Source: Paracoccaceae bacterium
Lineage (GTDB): Bacteria; Pseudomonadota; Alphaproteobacteria; Rhodobacterales; Rhodobacteraceae
Direction: 5' to 3'
NCBI GenBank assembly: GCA_012103375.1
Contig: WLWX01000001.1
Coordinates: 1,850,501-1,914,500 of the forward strand
DNA length: 64,000 nt
Under the pieces are notes generated by a model. That model was not told the DNA's origin and ran no database searches. It saw only the letters and a program-made list of their open reading frames with translations. Both the position numbers and the translations under genes were made by a program. Below, piece by piece: positions 36,712 through 46,210 of the stretch (positions within the stretch are counted from its first letter, which is position 1; the number at the start of each line of letters is the position of its first letter).

Positions 36712-37668
36712 ATGGCAAAACTGACGCGACAGGACATCTACGACACCGCCAAGGCGTTATCGAACTGGGGCCGCTGGGGTGATGACGATCAATTGGGTAC
36801 GCTGAACAACATCAGCCCCGAAGATATTGTGAACGCCGGAAAGCTGATCAAGAAAGGCAAGACATTCGCCCTGGGCCTGGACCTGAAAGAGAAAATCCAG
36901 TCCGGCCTGTTCGGCGGGCGCTGGAATCTGATCCACCAGATGCTTGCGACCGGGACGGATGCTGTGACCGGCGAACAGGACGGCGACGGTCAGGCCTATC
37001 TGCGTTACGCCGACGATGCGATCAACCTGCCCTGCCAGGGGTCCACCCAATGGGACGCGCTTTGCCACATCTTCCTCGATGACAAGATGTACAATGGCTA
37101 TCGGGCGACGGATGTGACGGTGAACGGCGCCAAGCGGCTGGGGATCGAGAATGTGCGCGACAAGATGGTCGGGCGCGGTGTGCTGTTGGATGTTGCCCGT
37201 TGGAAGGGCGTCGATAGCCTCGATGACGGCTATCCCATCAACAACGCCGATCTGGACGACTGCGCGGCGGCGCAGGGGGTCGAGGTCCGCAAGGGCGATT
37301 TCGTGATCGTCCGCACCGGGCATCAGGAACGCTGCCTGGCCGCCGAAGACTGGACAGGCTACGCGGGTGGCGACGCACCGGGCCTGGCGTTCGAAACGGC
37401 GCATTGAATCAAGAACAACGACATCGCCGCGATTTGCGCCGACACCTGGGGGTGTGAGGTCAGGCCCAACGAAACCGACGAGGCGAACCAGCCTTGGCAC
37501 TGGGTCGTCATCCCGGCCATTGGTGTCTCGATGGGAGAGATCTTTTACCTCAAAGACCTCGCAGAAGACTGCGCCGACGACGGCGTTTACGAGTTCTTCT
37601 TCACCGCCCCGCCGCTGCACATCCCCGGCGCTGCCGGATCACCGATCAATCCGCAGGCGATCAAGTAA
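36712..37668 (+). pseudogene. Cyclase-family (kynurenine formamidase-like) hydrolase, interrupted by a TGA codon
   Basis: Read through, it is a 318-residue metal-dependent amide hydrolase of the cyclase family. The metal-site block is GSTQWDALCHIF, where many members have GTHxDxxxH. A TGA at 37405-37407 interrupts FETAH-(stop)-IKNNDIAAICADTWG. Family members commonly have tryptophan there (HWI), so TGG to TGA accounts for it. The remaining 87 codons are open and well conserved in style. A preceding GGGGGATGG gives a good ribosome site. It is divergent from osmC-tetR, with two operators between. Ring opening or formamide hydrolysis in the local pathway would fit. Confidence 0.87.
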
Positions 37669-37702
37669 CGCACCGCTCCGGCGTCTTCTCGTCCAAAATA
37701 TC

Positions 37703-37720
37703 CCTGCCGGAGGCAGGTTT
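37703..37720 (+). terminator. Hairpin after the cyclase gene
   Basis: CCTGCC, loop GGA, GGCAGG, then TTT, 35 bases after the stop of the cyclase frame. It is a compact GC stem with a short T-run, consistent with an intrinsic terminator. Confidence 0.55.
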
Positions 37721-37844
37721 CAGCGCGTGCGCCGTGGCCGCAGCGCTGCGTGCATGCCACGTTGCCGCATCCGCAACACAGGACGCGCAGCCACCGCCCC
37801 CGGCCAGGAACCGGCGGATTTAATATCCGACAGCCCGCGCGCGT

Positions 37845-39035
37845 TCAGATCGCCACAGCCGTATCACGCATGATCTGTTCCATATCCGGGTGACGCCTCC
37901 CATCGCGGTTCAGCTCTGCGCCGCCAGCCTCGAATATCAAACGGCCCAGATGCTGCGCGCGGTCATAGGCCGCGCGCGCCGCCGGAACCCGTTCTTCGGA
38001 ATAGGCCTGCAGGGCCGGGGGCACGTCGCCCTCGGACAGGCACCGCGCCAATGTCAGCGCATCAAGCGCTGCCTTGGTCACGCCCATACCCACATGCGGG
38101 CGGGCGACACAGGCCGCATCCCCGACAAGGGCGGCCCGACCCGCAGCCATGACCGGAGAGTGATGATCGTAGATCGGCGTGAAAAACGGCCGCTCGCCAC
38201 GTGCCAGTACATCGACAAAGGGCGCTGACAGCCGGGCGCGCGCGTCCTCCATCATCGCCTCCAGCACCTGTTTGCGCACCAGTGGCGGCGGAATGGATAT
38301 GGCGTGACGATGCCCGGCGGTGTCGGTCAGCATGTCGTCCAGCGCCGCCTTGGGTGCCGCCGAGTACCAGACGAAATTATATTGCCGGTGGCCGGGGCGC
38401 AGATCATTGCCCGGCCCGGCGATGGGATAGCCGATGATCTGGGTGTCGCGGGGCAGGAAGAACCCGAAGGGCGCGAAGATGCGCTGATGCACGCCCGGCG
38501 ACAGATCGGTTTCTTTCGCAAGCGCACGCCAGACGACGTAACCGGCATAGGTGGGCTGAACCTCGGGCAGCATCTGCGCGCGGACCGAGCTGCGAAACCC
38601 ATCCGCACCAACCAGCAAATCGCCCCGCGCCGTGGTTCCATCGGCAAAGGACAGCCGCACACCGTCGCCATCGTGTTCATAACTCAGCGCATGCCGGCCC
38701 AGATGATAGGCCCCATCCGGAACCAGCGCGCGCAGCAACTGGTGCAGCCGCGTCCACGAAGTGACGATCTGGTGGTATGGCATTTCCGCCACGCGATCGC
38801 CGTTCAGATCAAAGGCGACCCGTTCGGTCACCTCGACACCCAGCCTCTCGACCGGGGCGCCGACCGATTGCAACGCGGCAATCAGCTCAGGATGGGTGAC
38901 AATCCCCGCCCCGCGCCCGGCAAGCTCGACGTCCGAGCGTTCAAAGACCTCGACCGACCAGCCCTGCGCCTGCAGGGCCGTTGCCGCGAACAATCCGCCG
39001 ATTGATCCGCCCGCGATCAATGCGTGTCCGCCCAT
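37845..39035 (-). CDS. FAD-dependent monooxygenase, dihydroxypyridine-hydroxylase-like
   Basis: This group A flavin hydroxylase of about 396 residues starts at ATG 39035 (MGGHALIAGGSIGG) after AAAGGGG. The FAD site is GGSIGGLFAATAL. DLLVGADGFRSSVR is the DG motif, and VGDAACVARPHVGMGVTKAALDA is the third FAD motif. The middle segment (PTYAGYVVWRAL, then IIGYPIAGPGND and YNFVWY) resembles 2,6-dihydroxypyridine 3-monooxygenase of nicotine and nicotinate breakdown more than salicylate hydroxylase. The molybdenum hydroxylase nearby could supply a hydroxylated pyridine. The substrate remains a guess. Confidence 0.82.
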   Translation of the reverse strand: MGGHALIAGGSIGGLFAATALQAQGWSVEVFERSDVELAGRGAGIVTHPELIAALQSVGAPVERLGVEVTERVAFDLNGDRVAEMPYHQIVTSWTRLHQLLRALVPDGAYHLGRHALSYEHDGDGVRLSFADGTTARGDLLVGADGFRSSVRAQMLPEVQPTYAGYVVWRALAKETDLSPGVHQRIFAPFGFFLPRDTQIIGYPIAGPGNDLRPGHRQYNFVWYSAAPKAALDDMLTDTAGHRHAISIPPPLVRKQVLEAMMEDARARLSAPFVDVLARGERPFFTPIYDHHSPVMAAGRAALVGDAACVARPHVGMGVTKAALDALTLARCLSEGDVPPALQAYSEERVPAARAAYDRAQHLGRLIFEAGGAELNRDGRRHPDMEQIMRDTAVAI

Positions 39036-39128
39036 GGCCACCCCTTTGTTGAAATGCCGCGCCCCCTTGCCCGGCACAGCTGCACCCGGCCGGGCCATAG
39101 TGACCATTGGTCAGACGCAGGCAAGGTC

Positions 39129-40238
39129 ATGCGCGCATTTCGCTGGACCATTTCGCGCCGGGGCCACATGTTGACCGCGACCAGCCAGATCCGGGCTGCC
39201 CCATCGGTCGGAGGCCCCGTGCCGCGCATCGCCACCCTTTATGCCTTCTGCGCAGCCGCGGCAGGTGTTGCGCTGTTCCTGGTGTTGGGCATCCCGCTGC
39301 CGTGGTTGCTTGGCTCGATGTTCGGCTGCCTTGCGGCGGCGTTGATCGGGGTGCCGCTGGCCGGATTGCCGGTCATCAGCGTGCCAGTGCGCACCATTCT
39401 TGGCGTCGCGGTCGGTGCCTCAATCACCCCGGCGGTCCTGGGACAACTTGGTGGTTGGGCGCTGTCCATTGCGCTGGTCCCGCCTTTCATTGTCTTGATC
39501 GGCGCGGTCGGATATCCGTATTTCCGACACCTCTGGCGCTTTGATCCGGCCACCAGCTTTTACGGCGCGATGCCGGGTGGCTTGCAGGATATGCTGATCT
39601 TCGGGGAAGAGGCCGGAGGCTCGGCACGCATCATGAGCCTGATCCACGCCACCCGGGTGCTGATCGTGGTGTCTGTTCTGCCGCCGATACTTGCACTGTG
39701 GCTGGGTCTGGATTTGACTGGCGCGCCGGGTGTTCCGGCCCGCGATCTGCCGCTTGGCGAACTTGCGCTGATGGTGGTTCTGGCAATTGGCGGGTGGAAA
39801 CTGGCCCAGGCGGTCGGCTTGTACGGCGCAACCATTCTTGGGCCGCTGATCGTCACCGCGGCGGCCAGCCTGCTTGGTGTGCTGCACCACCGCCCACCCG
39901 CCGAGGCCATCGTCGTCGCGCAATTCTTCATCGGGCTGGCCGTTGGCACGCATTATTCCGGCATCACCTGGTCCGAGGTCCGGCGCGTTGTCGCCGCCGC
40001 GCTGGGCTATTGTGTGCTTCTGGCGGGCTTGTCGGCGGGGTTCATCGCTGTCGCCTATGGTCTGGGCGTCGCACCGCTGGCCGAGATCATTCTGGCCCTG
40101 TCCCCGGGTGGCCAGGCCGAGATGGCGCTGCTGGCCATCGTTGCGGGCGCGGATGTCGCCTATGTGGTCACGCATCACATCGCGCGGATTGTCATCGTCA
40201 TCATTGGTGCGCCGCTGGTCGCGCGCTGGCAGAGGTAG
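39129..40238 (+). CDS. AbrB-family membrane protein
   Basis: This polytopic inner-membrane protein of about 369 residues carries the duplicated AbrB repeat: PWLLGSMFGCLAAALIGVP in the first half and GATILGPLIVTAAASLLGV in the second. These proteins were once annotated as putative ammonia monooxygenases. They are membrane proteins of about ten helices, thought to be transporters or regulators. I use ATG 39129 rather than the longer frame, which overlaps the divergent FAD gene. It sits 6 bases before a TauE-type gene, so the pair is probably one operon. Confidence 0.82.
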   Translation: MRAFRWTISRRGHMLTATSQIRAAPSVGGPVPRIATLYAFCAAAAGVALFLVLGIPLPWLLGSMFGCLAAALIGVPLAGLPVISVPVRTILGVAVGASITPAVLGQLGGWALSIALVPPFIVLIGAVGYPYFRHLWRFDPATSFYGAMPGGLQDMLIFGEEAGGSARIMSLIHATRVLIVVSVLPPILALWLGLDLTGAPGVPARDLPLGELALMVVLAIGGWKLAQAVGLYGATILGPLIVTAAASLLGVLHHRPPAEAIVVAQFFIGLAVGTHYSGITWSEVRRVVAAALGYCVLLAGLSAGFIAVAYGLGVAPLAEIILALSPGGQAEMALLAIVAGADVAYVVTHHIARIVIVIIGAPLVARWQR

Positions 40239-40244
40239 ACGTCG

Positions 40245-40988
40245 ATGGATGTGATCACCCTGTTGATCTTTGTCACAGTCGCGTTTTTGCTGGCTGGCAC
40301 GGTCAAGGGTGTCGTCGGAATGGGGCTGCCGACAACTGCCATCGGGTTGATGACGCTGACGCTGGACCCCAGAAGTGCGATTGCGATCGTCCTGATGCCG
40401 ATGATCACGCTGAACGCCTGGCAGGTCTGGCGGTCCGGGGATACCCTGGCCGCGCTGCGCCGTTATGCGCCGTTCATCACCGTCCTGATGATCGGAGTGG
40501 CGCTGACCTCGGTCCTGTCGGCGCAGGTGTCCAACCGGGCGTTGATGGGCCTGACCGGGATCGCGATCCTGATCTTCGTGGCCGCCAACCTGTCACTGTC
40601 GCTGCCGCGTCTGCCGGATCGCCTGGACCGACGGGCGCAGGTACTGGCCGGGCTGGTCGCGGGCGTCATGGGCGGGTTGACGGCGGTTTGGGTGCCGCCG
40701 CTGGCGATCTATCTGACGGCGCGACAGGTCGACAAAGCGGAATTCGTGCGCGCGTCGGGCTTGCTGATCTTTCTGGGCAGCCTGCCGCTGGCGGCGGGCT
40801 ATGTTGCGCAGGGGCTGCTTGGCGGGTGGCTGGCCCTTCTGTCGGCGGCAATGATCCTGCCGGGGCTTGCCGGGTTCACCGTCGGAGAACGGCTGCGCAA
40901 CCGCCTCAGCCCGGCGCGGTTCCGCATGGTGATGCTGCTGGTGTTCCTGTTCTTCGGCCTGAACCTGATCCGCCGCGCGTGGTTCTGA
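40245..40988 (+). CDS. TauE/SafE-family membrane exporter
   Basis: This 247-residue protein of about eight helices matches the TauE/SafE/DUF81 anion transporter family. The N-terminal GTVKGVVGMGLPTTAIGLM repeat signature recurs in the second half around GLVAGVMGGLTAVWVPPLAIYL. Family members move sulphite, sulphonates or related organic anions. The ATG follows GAGG in the short gap after the AbrB-type gene. It converges on the GST gene with 9 bases between stops. Confidence 0.85.
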   Translation: MDVITLLIFVTVAFLLAGTVKGVVGMGLPTTAIGLMTLTLDPRSAIAIVLMPMITLNAWQVWRSGDTLAALRRYAPFITVLMIGVALTSVLSAQVSNRALMGLTGIAILIFVAANLSLSLPRLPDRLDRRAQVLAGLVAGVMGGLTAVWVPPLAIYLTARQVDKAEFVRASGLLIFLGSLPLAAGYVAQGLLGGWLALLSAAMILPGLAGFTVGERLRNRLSPARFRMVMLLVFLFFGLNLIRRAWF

Positions 40989-40997
40989 CCCGGGCGG

Positions 40998-41609
40998 TCA
41001 GCTGTGCAAAGCCACGACCCGTTGCACGGCAGGGCGCTGCATCATCGCTTCGGTGTGGGCCGTCAGGCGCGAAAATTCGCTCATGTCGACGCCATCGGCA
41101 GGCATCCAGCGCGTGATCGTGAACAGATAGGGATCGCAGATCGAATAGCTGTCGCCCAATACCCAGGGCCCGTCGAGGTAATGCGCTTCGATCACGCGGG
41201 CGCAATCGGTCATGTTTTGCGCCACTTTGGCGCGCATCGCGTCATGGGTCGCGGCATCGTCGGCCCATCGCGCGCCCCTGCGTTTATGGGCATGCGCCAC
41301 ATGAACGGTCGAAGCAAGATAGCCGTTGAATGCCATCGCGCGGGCAAATCCGAACGGGTCCGTCGGGGCCAGCGCCGCATTCGGGAAGCTTTGCGCGATG
41401 TAGCCAAGGATCGCCAAAGCCTCGGTCAGAATACCGTCTTCGACCGCCAGCGCCGGAACCCGGCCTTTCGGGTTTATCGCCAGATACGCCGCGCTTTGCT
41501 GTTCGCCTTTTGCGAAATCCAGCACCTGTGTGTCATAGGCCGCACCGGTCTCTTCAAGCGCGATATGGACGGGCAGGGCAGCGGTGCCTTTGGCGTAGTA
41601 GAGTTTCAT
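40998..41609 (-). CDS. Glutathione S-transferase family protein
   Basis: This GST of 203 residues starts at ATG 41609 (MKLYYAKGTAALPVHIAL) after AAAGGGA. The N-terminal thioredoxin-like domain includes NPKGRVPALAVEDG with the cis-proline, and TEALAILGYIA supplies the glutathione-contact acidic residue. The C-terminal helical domain includes DSYSICDPYLF, the usual conserved aspartate motif. It lies downstream of the sugar genes on the same strand after 127 bases. Role unknown. Confidence 0.87.
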   Translation of the reverse strand: MKLYYAKGTAALPVHIALEETGAAYDTQVLDFAKGEQQSAAYLAINPKGRVPALAVEDGILTEALAILGYIAQSFPNAALAPTDPFGFARAMAFNGYLASTVHVAHAHKRRGARWADDAATHDAMRAKVAQNMTDCARVIEAHYLDGPWVLGDSYSICDPYLFTITRWMPADGVDMSEFSRLTAHTEAMMQRPAVQRVVALHS

Positions 41610-41736
41610 GGGCGTCCCTTTCGATGGCCGCGGAAAATACCACATCGCCGGGCCAGTGTCAGGTCCGGCGGGTCATGGCGGTTCGCCTTTTGCGTGGTCC
41701 CCGATGGATCCTGGGTCTGTGCGAACCAACGACCGA

Positions 41737-42603
41737 TCAAAGGCGGACTTGCGGTTCGGCCAGGCCCGGCCCGTATCCCGATGCCACGAAGGTTTGGCCG
41801 TGGCAGGGGTTGTCGGCGATTTCGGCCGGCGACAGGTGTTCCTGCGCTGATGTGCAAAACAGTGTTGTCAGGTCGGCACCGCCGAATGCGGGGCAGGAGC
41901 TGTGCGCCGCGGGCACAGCAACGGCTTGCAGGAACACGCCTTCGGGGCTGTACTGCGCCACCCGCGATGCGCCCCATTGCGCGTTCCACAGGTTGCCCGC
42001 TGCGTCAGTGACCGCGCCGTCTGGAAGCAGCCTTTCGCCGGTCAGATCCAGCCAGACCTCGGGCGGGGCGCTGGGCCAGCCGTCTGTTTCGGCCAGCGGT
42101 TGACGCATGATTTGCCCGCTGAGTGTGTCAGCGAAATAGGCATAGCGGCGGTCGGGCGAAAAGCAGATGGCATTCGGTACACTGATGCCGGTGTGCAACG
42201 CGCGCAGTTCACCACGATAATAGCGATAGATCGCACCCGCAGCCGGCGCGCCTGTCTTGCTCATCGTGCTGATCCAGAAGCCGCCCCAAGGGTCGGCGCG
42301 CCCGTCATTGCTTCGCGTCTTGGGGTTGTCGGCCTCTAACGGGGCGACAACCTGCCGCGTGCCGTTGCCAAGATTGAACAGGGATAGGCTGGACTCACTG
42401 GCGATCAGCAACTGGTCGTCGCTGACCCATCCTGCGGCCGAGACGATTTCGTCGAATTCCCATTCCAGCGGCGTGTCGCCATCCCGGCTGAGGAGTTTTT
42501 GCCCCAATATATCGAACCAGAACAACTGCTTGCGGGTCGGATGCCACAGCGGCCCTTCGCCCAGGGTGCAGGCACGCGCATCCCAAAGTGTCGCGCCGCC
42601 CAT
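41737..42603 (-). CDS. SMP-30/gluconolactonase-family sugar lactonase
   Basis: This six-bladed beta-propeller lactonase of about 288 residues starts at ATG 42603. Metal-ligand positions fit the family: the glutamate in TLGEGPLWHP near the start, the asparagine/aspartate in RSNDGRADPWGGFW and ISVPNAICFSPD, and the aspartate in RLLPDGAVTDAAG. Its start overlaps the stop of dgoA (TGATG). In this cluster it would hydrolyse the galactonolactone made by the SDR dehydrogenase to galactonate. Confidence 0.88.
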   Translation of the reverse strand: MGGATLWDARACTLGEGPLWHPTRKQLFWFDILGQKLLSRDGDTPLEWEFDEIVSAAGWVSDDQLLIASESSLSLFNLGNGTRQVVAPLEADNPKTRSNDGRADPWGGFWISTMSKTGAPAAGAIYRYYRGELRALHTGISVPNAICFSPDRRYAYFADTLSGQIMRQPLAETDGWPSAPPEVWLDLTGERLLPDGAVTDAAGNLWNAQWGASRVAQYSPEGVFLQAVAVPAAHSSCPAFGGADLTTLFCTSAQEHLSPAEIADNPCHGQTFVASGYGPGLAEPQVRL

Positions 42604-43202
42604 CAGATTGCATCCCAGGCGGCGACGGTTTCGCTGGCGCGCGCGCTGACGATCTCGGCGCTGTCGCCGGGCGCATAGAGCGACGATCCCAGTCCAAAGC
42701 CCGAGGCACCGGCAGCCACCCAGTCCGCGAAACCGGCAGGCCCGACGCCGCCGACCATGTACACTTCGGTGGCTGGTGGCAGCACCGTGCGGATCGCCTT
42801 CAGCCCGTCTTGCCCCAGTTTGAAGGCCGGAAACACTTTCAGACCATCCGCCCCGGCGGCCAGGGCGGCGAAACACTCGGTCGGGGTCAGCACGCCGGGG
42901 AAGCTTTGCAGACCAAGCGACTTGGTCGCGCGGATCACTTCGGGATTGCAATCGGGCGAAACGATCAGCTTGCCGCCAGCATCCGCCACGTGAGCCACCG
43001 CACCCGGCGTCAGAACGGTCCCGGCACCGATCAGCGCGTCATCGCCATAGGCCCGTGCCATCGCCGAGATGCTGTCGAACGGATCGGGTGAGTTCAGCGG
43101 AACTTCGATCCGGGTGATGCCGGCCTCGATCAGCGCGGCGGCGACGGGCGTCGCTTCGGGCGGGGTGATGCCACGCAGGATGGCGATCAGGGGGCGGCTC
43201 AT
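42603..43202 (-). CDS. dgoA: 2-dehydro-3-deoxy-6-phosphogalactonate aldolase
   Basis: This 199-residue class I aldolase of the KDPG/KDPGal family cleaves 2-keto-3-deoxy-6-phosphogalactonate to pyruvate and glyceraldehyde 3-phosphate. Motifs are the active-site glutamate in [35 protein letters not shown] and [11 protein letters not shown], with the Schiff-base lysine expected in this last part. The run IEVPLNSP and the neighbouring dgoK point to the galactose form rather than Entner-Doudoroff Eda. It is 10 bases downstream of dgoK. Confidence 0.88.
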   Translation of the reverse strand: MSRPLIAILRGITPPEATPVAAALIEAGITRIEVPLNSPDPFDSISAMARAYGDDALIGAGTVLTPGAVAHVADAGGKLIVSPDCNPEVIRATKSLGLQSFPGVLTPTECFAALAAGADGLKVFPAFKLGQDGLKAIRTVLPPATEVYMVGGVGPAGFADWVAAGASGFGLGSSLYAPGDSAEIVSARASETVAAWDAI

Positions 43203-43212
43203 ATCAGTCCTT

Positions 43213-44134
43213 TCAGTGCAGCGTCGGTGTGGGGGTGGCGGGGGTGCGCGCAGCGCTCAGGCCACGGCGCGTCATCTCGGCGACATCGGCGCGCGCAGGG
43301 TCAAGCCCCTGCAGGCGCAGCGCGGCGGTATAGACATCGGCCAGCTTGGCCGCCCCGATCAAGGCCACCGGACGGCCCAGCCAATAGGGTCGCGCGGCGG
43401 CCAGTTCGGCCCCGATCAGCGTGCCGGACAGGCGCGCGCGCGGTGTCGGGCGGCAGGTCGGCCAGCAGGCTTTCGGCGCGCAGGCCGAACAGGGACCGGG
43501 CCAAGCTTTCAGGGTGGCTCTGGGCTTCGGACACGGCGGCTTCGAACGCGGACGCATCCCAGCCGGTGCCAATCGAATGGCGCAGTACGCTGTTGTTGGA
43601 AAGCAGCGAAAACAGCTCTCCGGTCAGGAAGGTTCGGAAACTGACAACCTCTCCGGCGCTGACCTCGACCCATTTTGAATGGGTGCCGGGCAGGCAGATG
43701 ACGCCGTCGAAATCCGGGTTGCTGGCAAGGTATCCGGCGATCTGAACCTCTTCGCCGCGCATCACATCTGCGGGGGTTGGCTGGCATAGTCCGGGGACGA
43801 TGCGCAGGGCCAACCGGGGGTCGCCGGTGGGCGGCGTGACGGTGGGGTGGCCGACAGGGGCGCAGGGGACGGCGGCATATGGCGCCTAGGCCCAGCCCTG
43901 GCGCGCGCCTGCCATGCCTGCGACATACACCTCGGTGACGCCATCGCCCAGCCAGCCCCCGATCATGTCAAGCAATACGGTTTCATAGTCCGCCGGGGCT
44001 AGCGCGGACATGCCACGATCCGATCCCGCTTCGGCCAATACACCGTCATTCGCGTCCATCGCCCAGGCCCTGAGGTTCGAGGTGCCCCAGTCAACGGCGA
44101 TCCAATCGGCCCGAATGGGGTTGCCCGTACTCAT
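43213..44134 (-). pseudogene. dgoK: 2-dehydro-3-deoxygalactonokinase, with a nonsense codon and a 2-bp deletion
   Basis: The N-terminal segment from 44134 has DWIAVDWGTSNLRAW, the kinase phosphate-binding start, and ends at TAG 43886-43888 within AGARQGWA. A single change from GAG would explain it. The middle segment continues APYAAVPCAP through CLPGTHSKWVEV to LLADLPPDTARA. Then a run of five CG units at 43433-43442 is one unit short; adding two bases restores ARLSGTLIGAELAAARPYWLGR to the C-terminus. Both fixes give 307 codons, normal for DgoK. Two independent lesions show the gene has been non-functional for some time. It overlaps the SDR gene by four bases. Confidence 0.9.
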
Positions 44135-44898
44135 CCCGTTGTCACCACGCCGCCGTCGATCACCATGGCCTGCCCGGTCATCATCCGCGCCGTGTCCGAG
44201 GCCAGGAACAGGGTGCCGCCGACGATGTCGGCCTCACTCAGGTGTTCTTTCAGGCATTGCTTTTTCAGGTGCGTTTTCAAGGCTTCTGGCGTGGCCCATT
44301 GATCCATTTGCTTTTGCGTCAGTACCCAGCCGGGCATCAGGGCGTTGACCCTGATCTTGTCTGGCCCAAGTTCGCGCGCAAGGCTGCGTGTCATGCCGGT
44401 GATCCCGGCGTTGGCGGTGGTGTATGTGGCATAGCCTTCATTGCCCATCATGTAGCTGATCGAGCTAAAGTTCACGATCGCCCCGCCCCCGGCGGCGCGC
44501 ATACCTGCGATCACTGCCTGGCAGGCGAAGAAATAAGCCTTGAGGTTGATCGCCATCGACCAATCCCAGAAATCGCTGTCGATCTCCTCGACCGCGATGC
44601 GTTTGTCATTCGCGGCGTTGTTGACCAGCCGGGTGACCGGCCCATGGGCCTTGGCGGCGGTGTCGATGGCGGCTGTCAAAGCCTCGGTATCGGTGATGTC
44701 GCAGGGGATGAACAGCGGGCGGATGCCGGTTTTCTGCTCCATCTCGTCACAGAACGCGCTGGCGTCCGAGCGTTGGACAAAGGCCACCCGCGCGCCCTGG
44801 CGCAGGAACCCTTCTGTCAGGGCGGCGCCGATGCCGGATCCGCCGCCGGTGATGAAGACCGATGCATCGCGCAAGTCGGGGAAAATCGCGTCACTCAT
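44131..44898 (-). CDS. SDR-family dehydrogenase, probably D-galactose/sugar 1-dehydrogenase
   Basis: This 255-residue short-chain dehydrogenase has the cofactor motif TGGGSGIG at about 17-24 and NNAAND at the usual NNAG position. The catalytic set is Ser in FSSIS and the YxxxN-type block YATYTTANAG. The classical lysine of YxxxK is replaced by asparagine at the corresponding site, which deserves checking. PGWVLT follows. Its position ahead of dgoK, dgoA and a lactonase suggests oxidation of galactose (or a related aldose) to the lactone. Confidence 0.78.
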   Translation of the reverse strand: MSDAIFPDLRDASVFITGGGSGIGAALTEGFLRQGARVAFVQRSDASAFCDEMEQKTGIRPLFIPCDITDTEALTAAIDTAAKAHGPVTRLVNNAANDKRIAVEEIDSDFWDWSMAINLKAYFFACQAVIAGMRAAGGGAIVNFSSISYMMGNEGYATYTTANAGITGMTRSLARELGPDKIRVNALMPGWVLTQKQMDQWATPEALKTHLKKQCLKEHLSEADIVGGTLFLASDTARMMTGQAMVIDGGVVTTG

Positions 44899-45130
44899 GT
44901 TGTGGGGCCTTCGGTTGCCATGTGTTGCGGTCCCCGTTCTTGCAAGTCGGTGCAGGCCGGGCGACGGGCAGGGCCAACCCCTGCGCCAGGTCCGACACTA
45001 ACAGCGCTTTGTGTTGCAATGCCAGTAGGCAGCGACCCGCGACGCGTACCGTTGACCGGGGGGAGGCCTGGTCGCGTTGGTGTGGCGCGAAATCGCTGGG
45101 GCAGGTCTGGTTGCCGGAGTGACCCCTGCG

Positions 45131-46207
45131 TCAGGGCTGGCCCTTGTCATCCGGCTGCAACCTGTCCCCGTTTTGGTTGAACACGTGGAAGTCATCAGGC
45201 TTGCACGTCATTCCGATAACCTCACCCAATTGGGGCGACTGGCTTGCGGGGATCTGCAATGTCACGGAGGTATTTGCCCCGATATCGGCAATCACTGTGC
45301 GCGATCCGCCGTGAAATTCGTTCAGCGTGACGCGACCGGACAGCTGAGCCTCCTCAGGTTCAGCCAGCGAAATGCATTCGGGGCGGATACCCAGTTGAAT
45401 TGCTTGCGGGGCAGCGAATTCTTGCACCGGGATTTCTTTGTGTCCGGGCGGCTTGATACCGGTCTGGGTCAGGTCCGCCTGCATGATATTCATTTTGGGC
45501 GAACCGAGGAACTGAGCGACAAAAACATTTGCCGGGTGATTGTATAACTCGGTTGGCGATCCGGTCTGCATGATCCGGCCGTCTTTCAGAACAACGATAC
45601 GGTCGGCCAGTGTCATGGCTTCGATCTGGTCATGGGTGACGTAAATGGTTGTAGCATTCAGCGAACGGTGCAGCGCGGCAATTTCGACGCGGGTTTCGGC
45701 GCGCAGGGCCGCATCGAGGTTTGACAGCGGTTCATCAAACAGAAACGCAAGCGGTTCGCGGACAATGGCGCGCCCGATTGCGACCCGCTGGCGCTGACCG
45801 CCGGACAATGCGGAGGGCTTGCGATCAAGATAGTCGCCAAGCTGAAGAATGCGCGCAGCATCGGCAATTTTTTGGGCAATCCGGGGTTCGGGCATCTTCG
45901 CTGTGCGCAATGCAAAGGCGATGTTGTCGCGCACGTTCATATGCGGGTAAAGCGCGTAGCTTTGGAACACCATCGCCAGTTGGCGATCATAGGGTTCCAG
46001 GTTTGTGACGTCCCGCCCACCGATCGAAATCTGCCCGGATGTTGCATCCTCCAGCCCGGCGATCAGGCGCAGCAGCGTTGATTTCCCGCACCCGGACGGC
46101 CCGACGAAAATGCAGAATTCCTGTTCTGCAATCGTCAGCGAGACGTCATGAATGACCTGAACATCGCCAAAAGATTTGCTTAGATTCCTGATCTGAATTT
46201 CAGACAT
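45131..46207 (-). CDS. Sugar ABC transporter ATPase (UgpC/MsmK type)
   Basis: This 358-residue ATPase of carbohydrate importers has Walker A GPSGCGKST, signature LSGGQRQRVAIGRA, Walker B LAFLFDEPLSNLD and H-loop YVTHDQIEA. A TOBE-type regulatory domain begins after about residue 240. It starts 3 bases after the permease stop. The downstream gap to the SDR gene is 232 bases and holds no recognisable gene. Confidence 0.92.
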   Translation of the reverse strand: MSEIQIRNLSKSFGDVQVIHDVSLTIAEQEFCIFVGPSGCGKSTLLRLIAGLEDATSGQISIGGRDVTNLEPYDRQLAMVFQSYALYPHMNVRDNIAFALRTAKMPEPRIAQKIADAARILQLGDYLDRKPSALSGGQRQRVAIGRAIVREPLAFLFDEPLSNLDAALRAETRVEIAALHRSLNATTIYVTHDQIEAMTLADRIVVLKDGRIMQTGSPTELYNHPANVFVAQFLGSPKMNIMQADLTQTGIKPPGHKEIPVQEFAAPQAIQLGIRPECISLAEPEEAQLSGRVTLNEFHGGSRTVIADIGANTSVTLQIPASQSPQLGEVIGMTCKPDDFHVFNQNGDRLQPDDKGQP

Positions 46208-46210
46208 GAT

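Noticed and set aside
37405-37407. In-frame TGA in the cyclase gene as a selenocysteine codon
   Set aside because: Tryptophan is expected at this position, no SECIS-like hairpin is evident after it, and neighbouring genes carry unrelated inactivating lesions.
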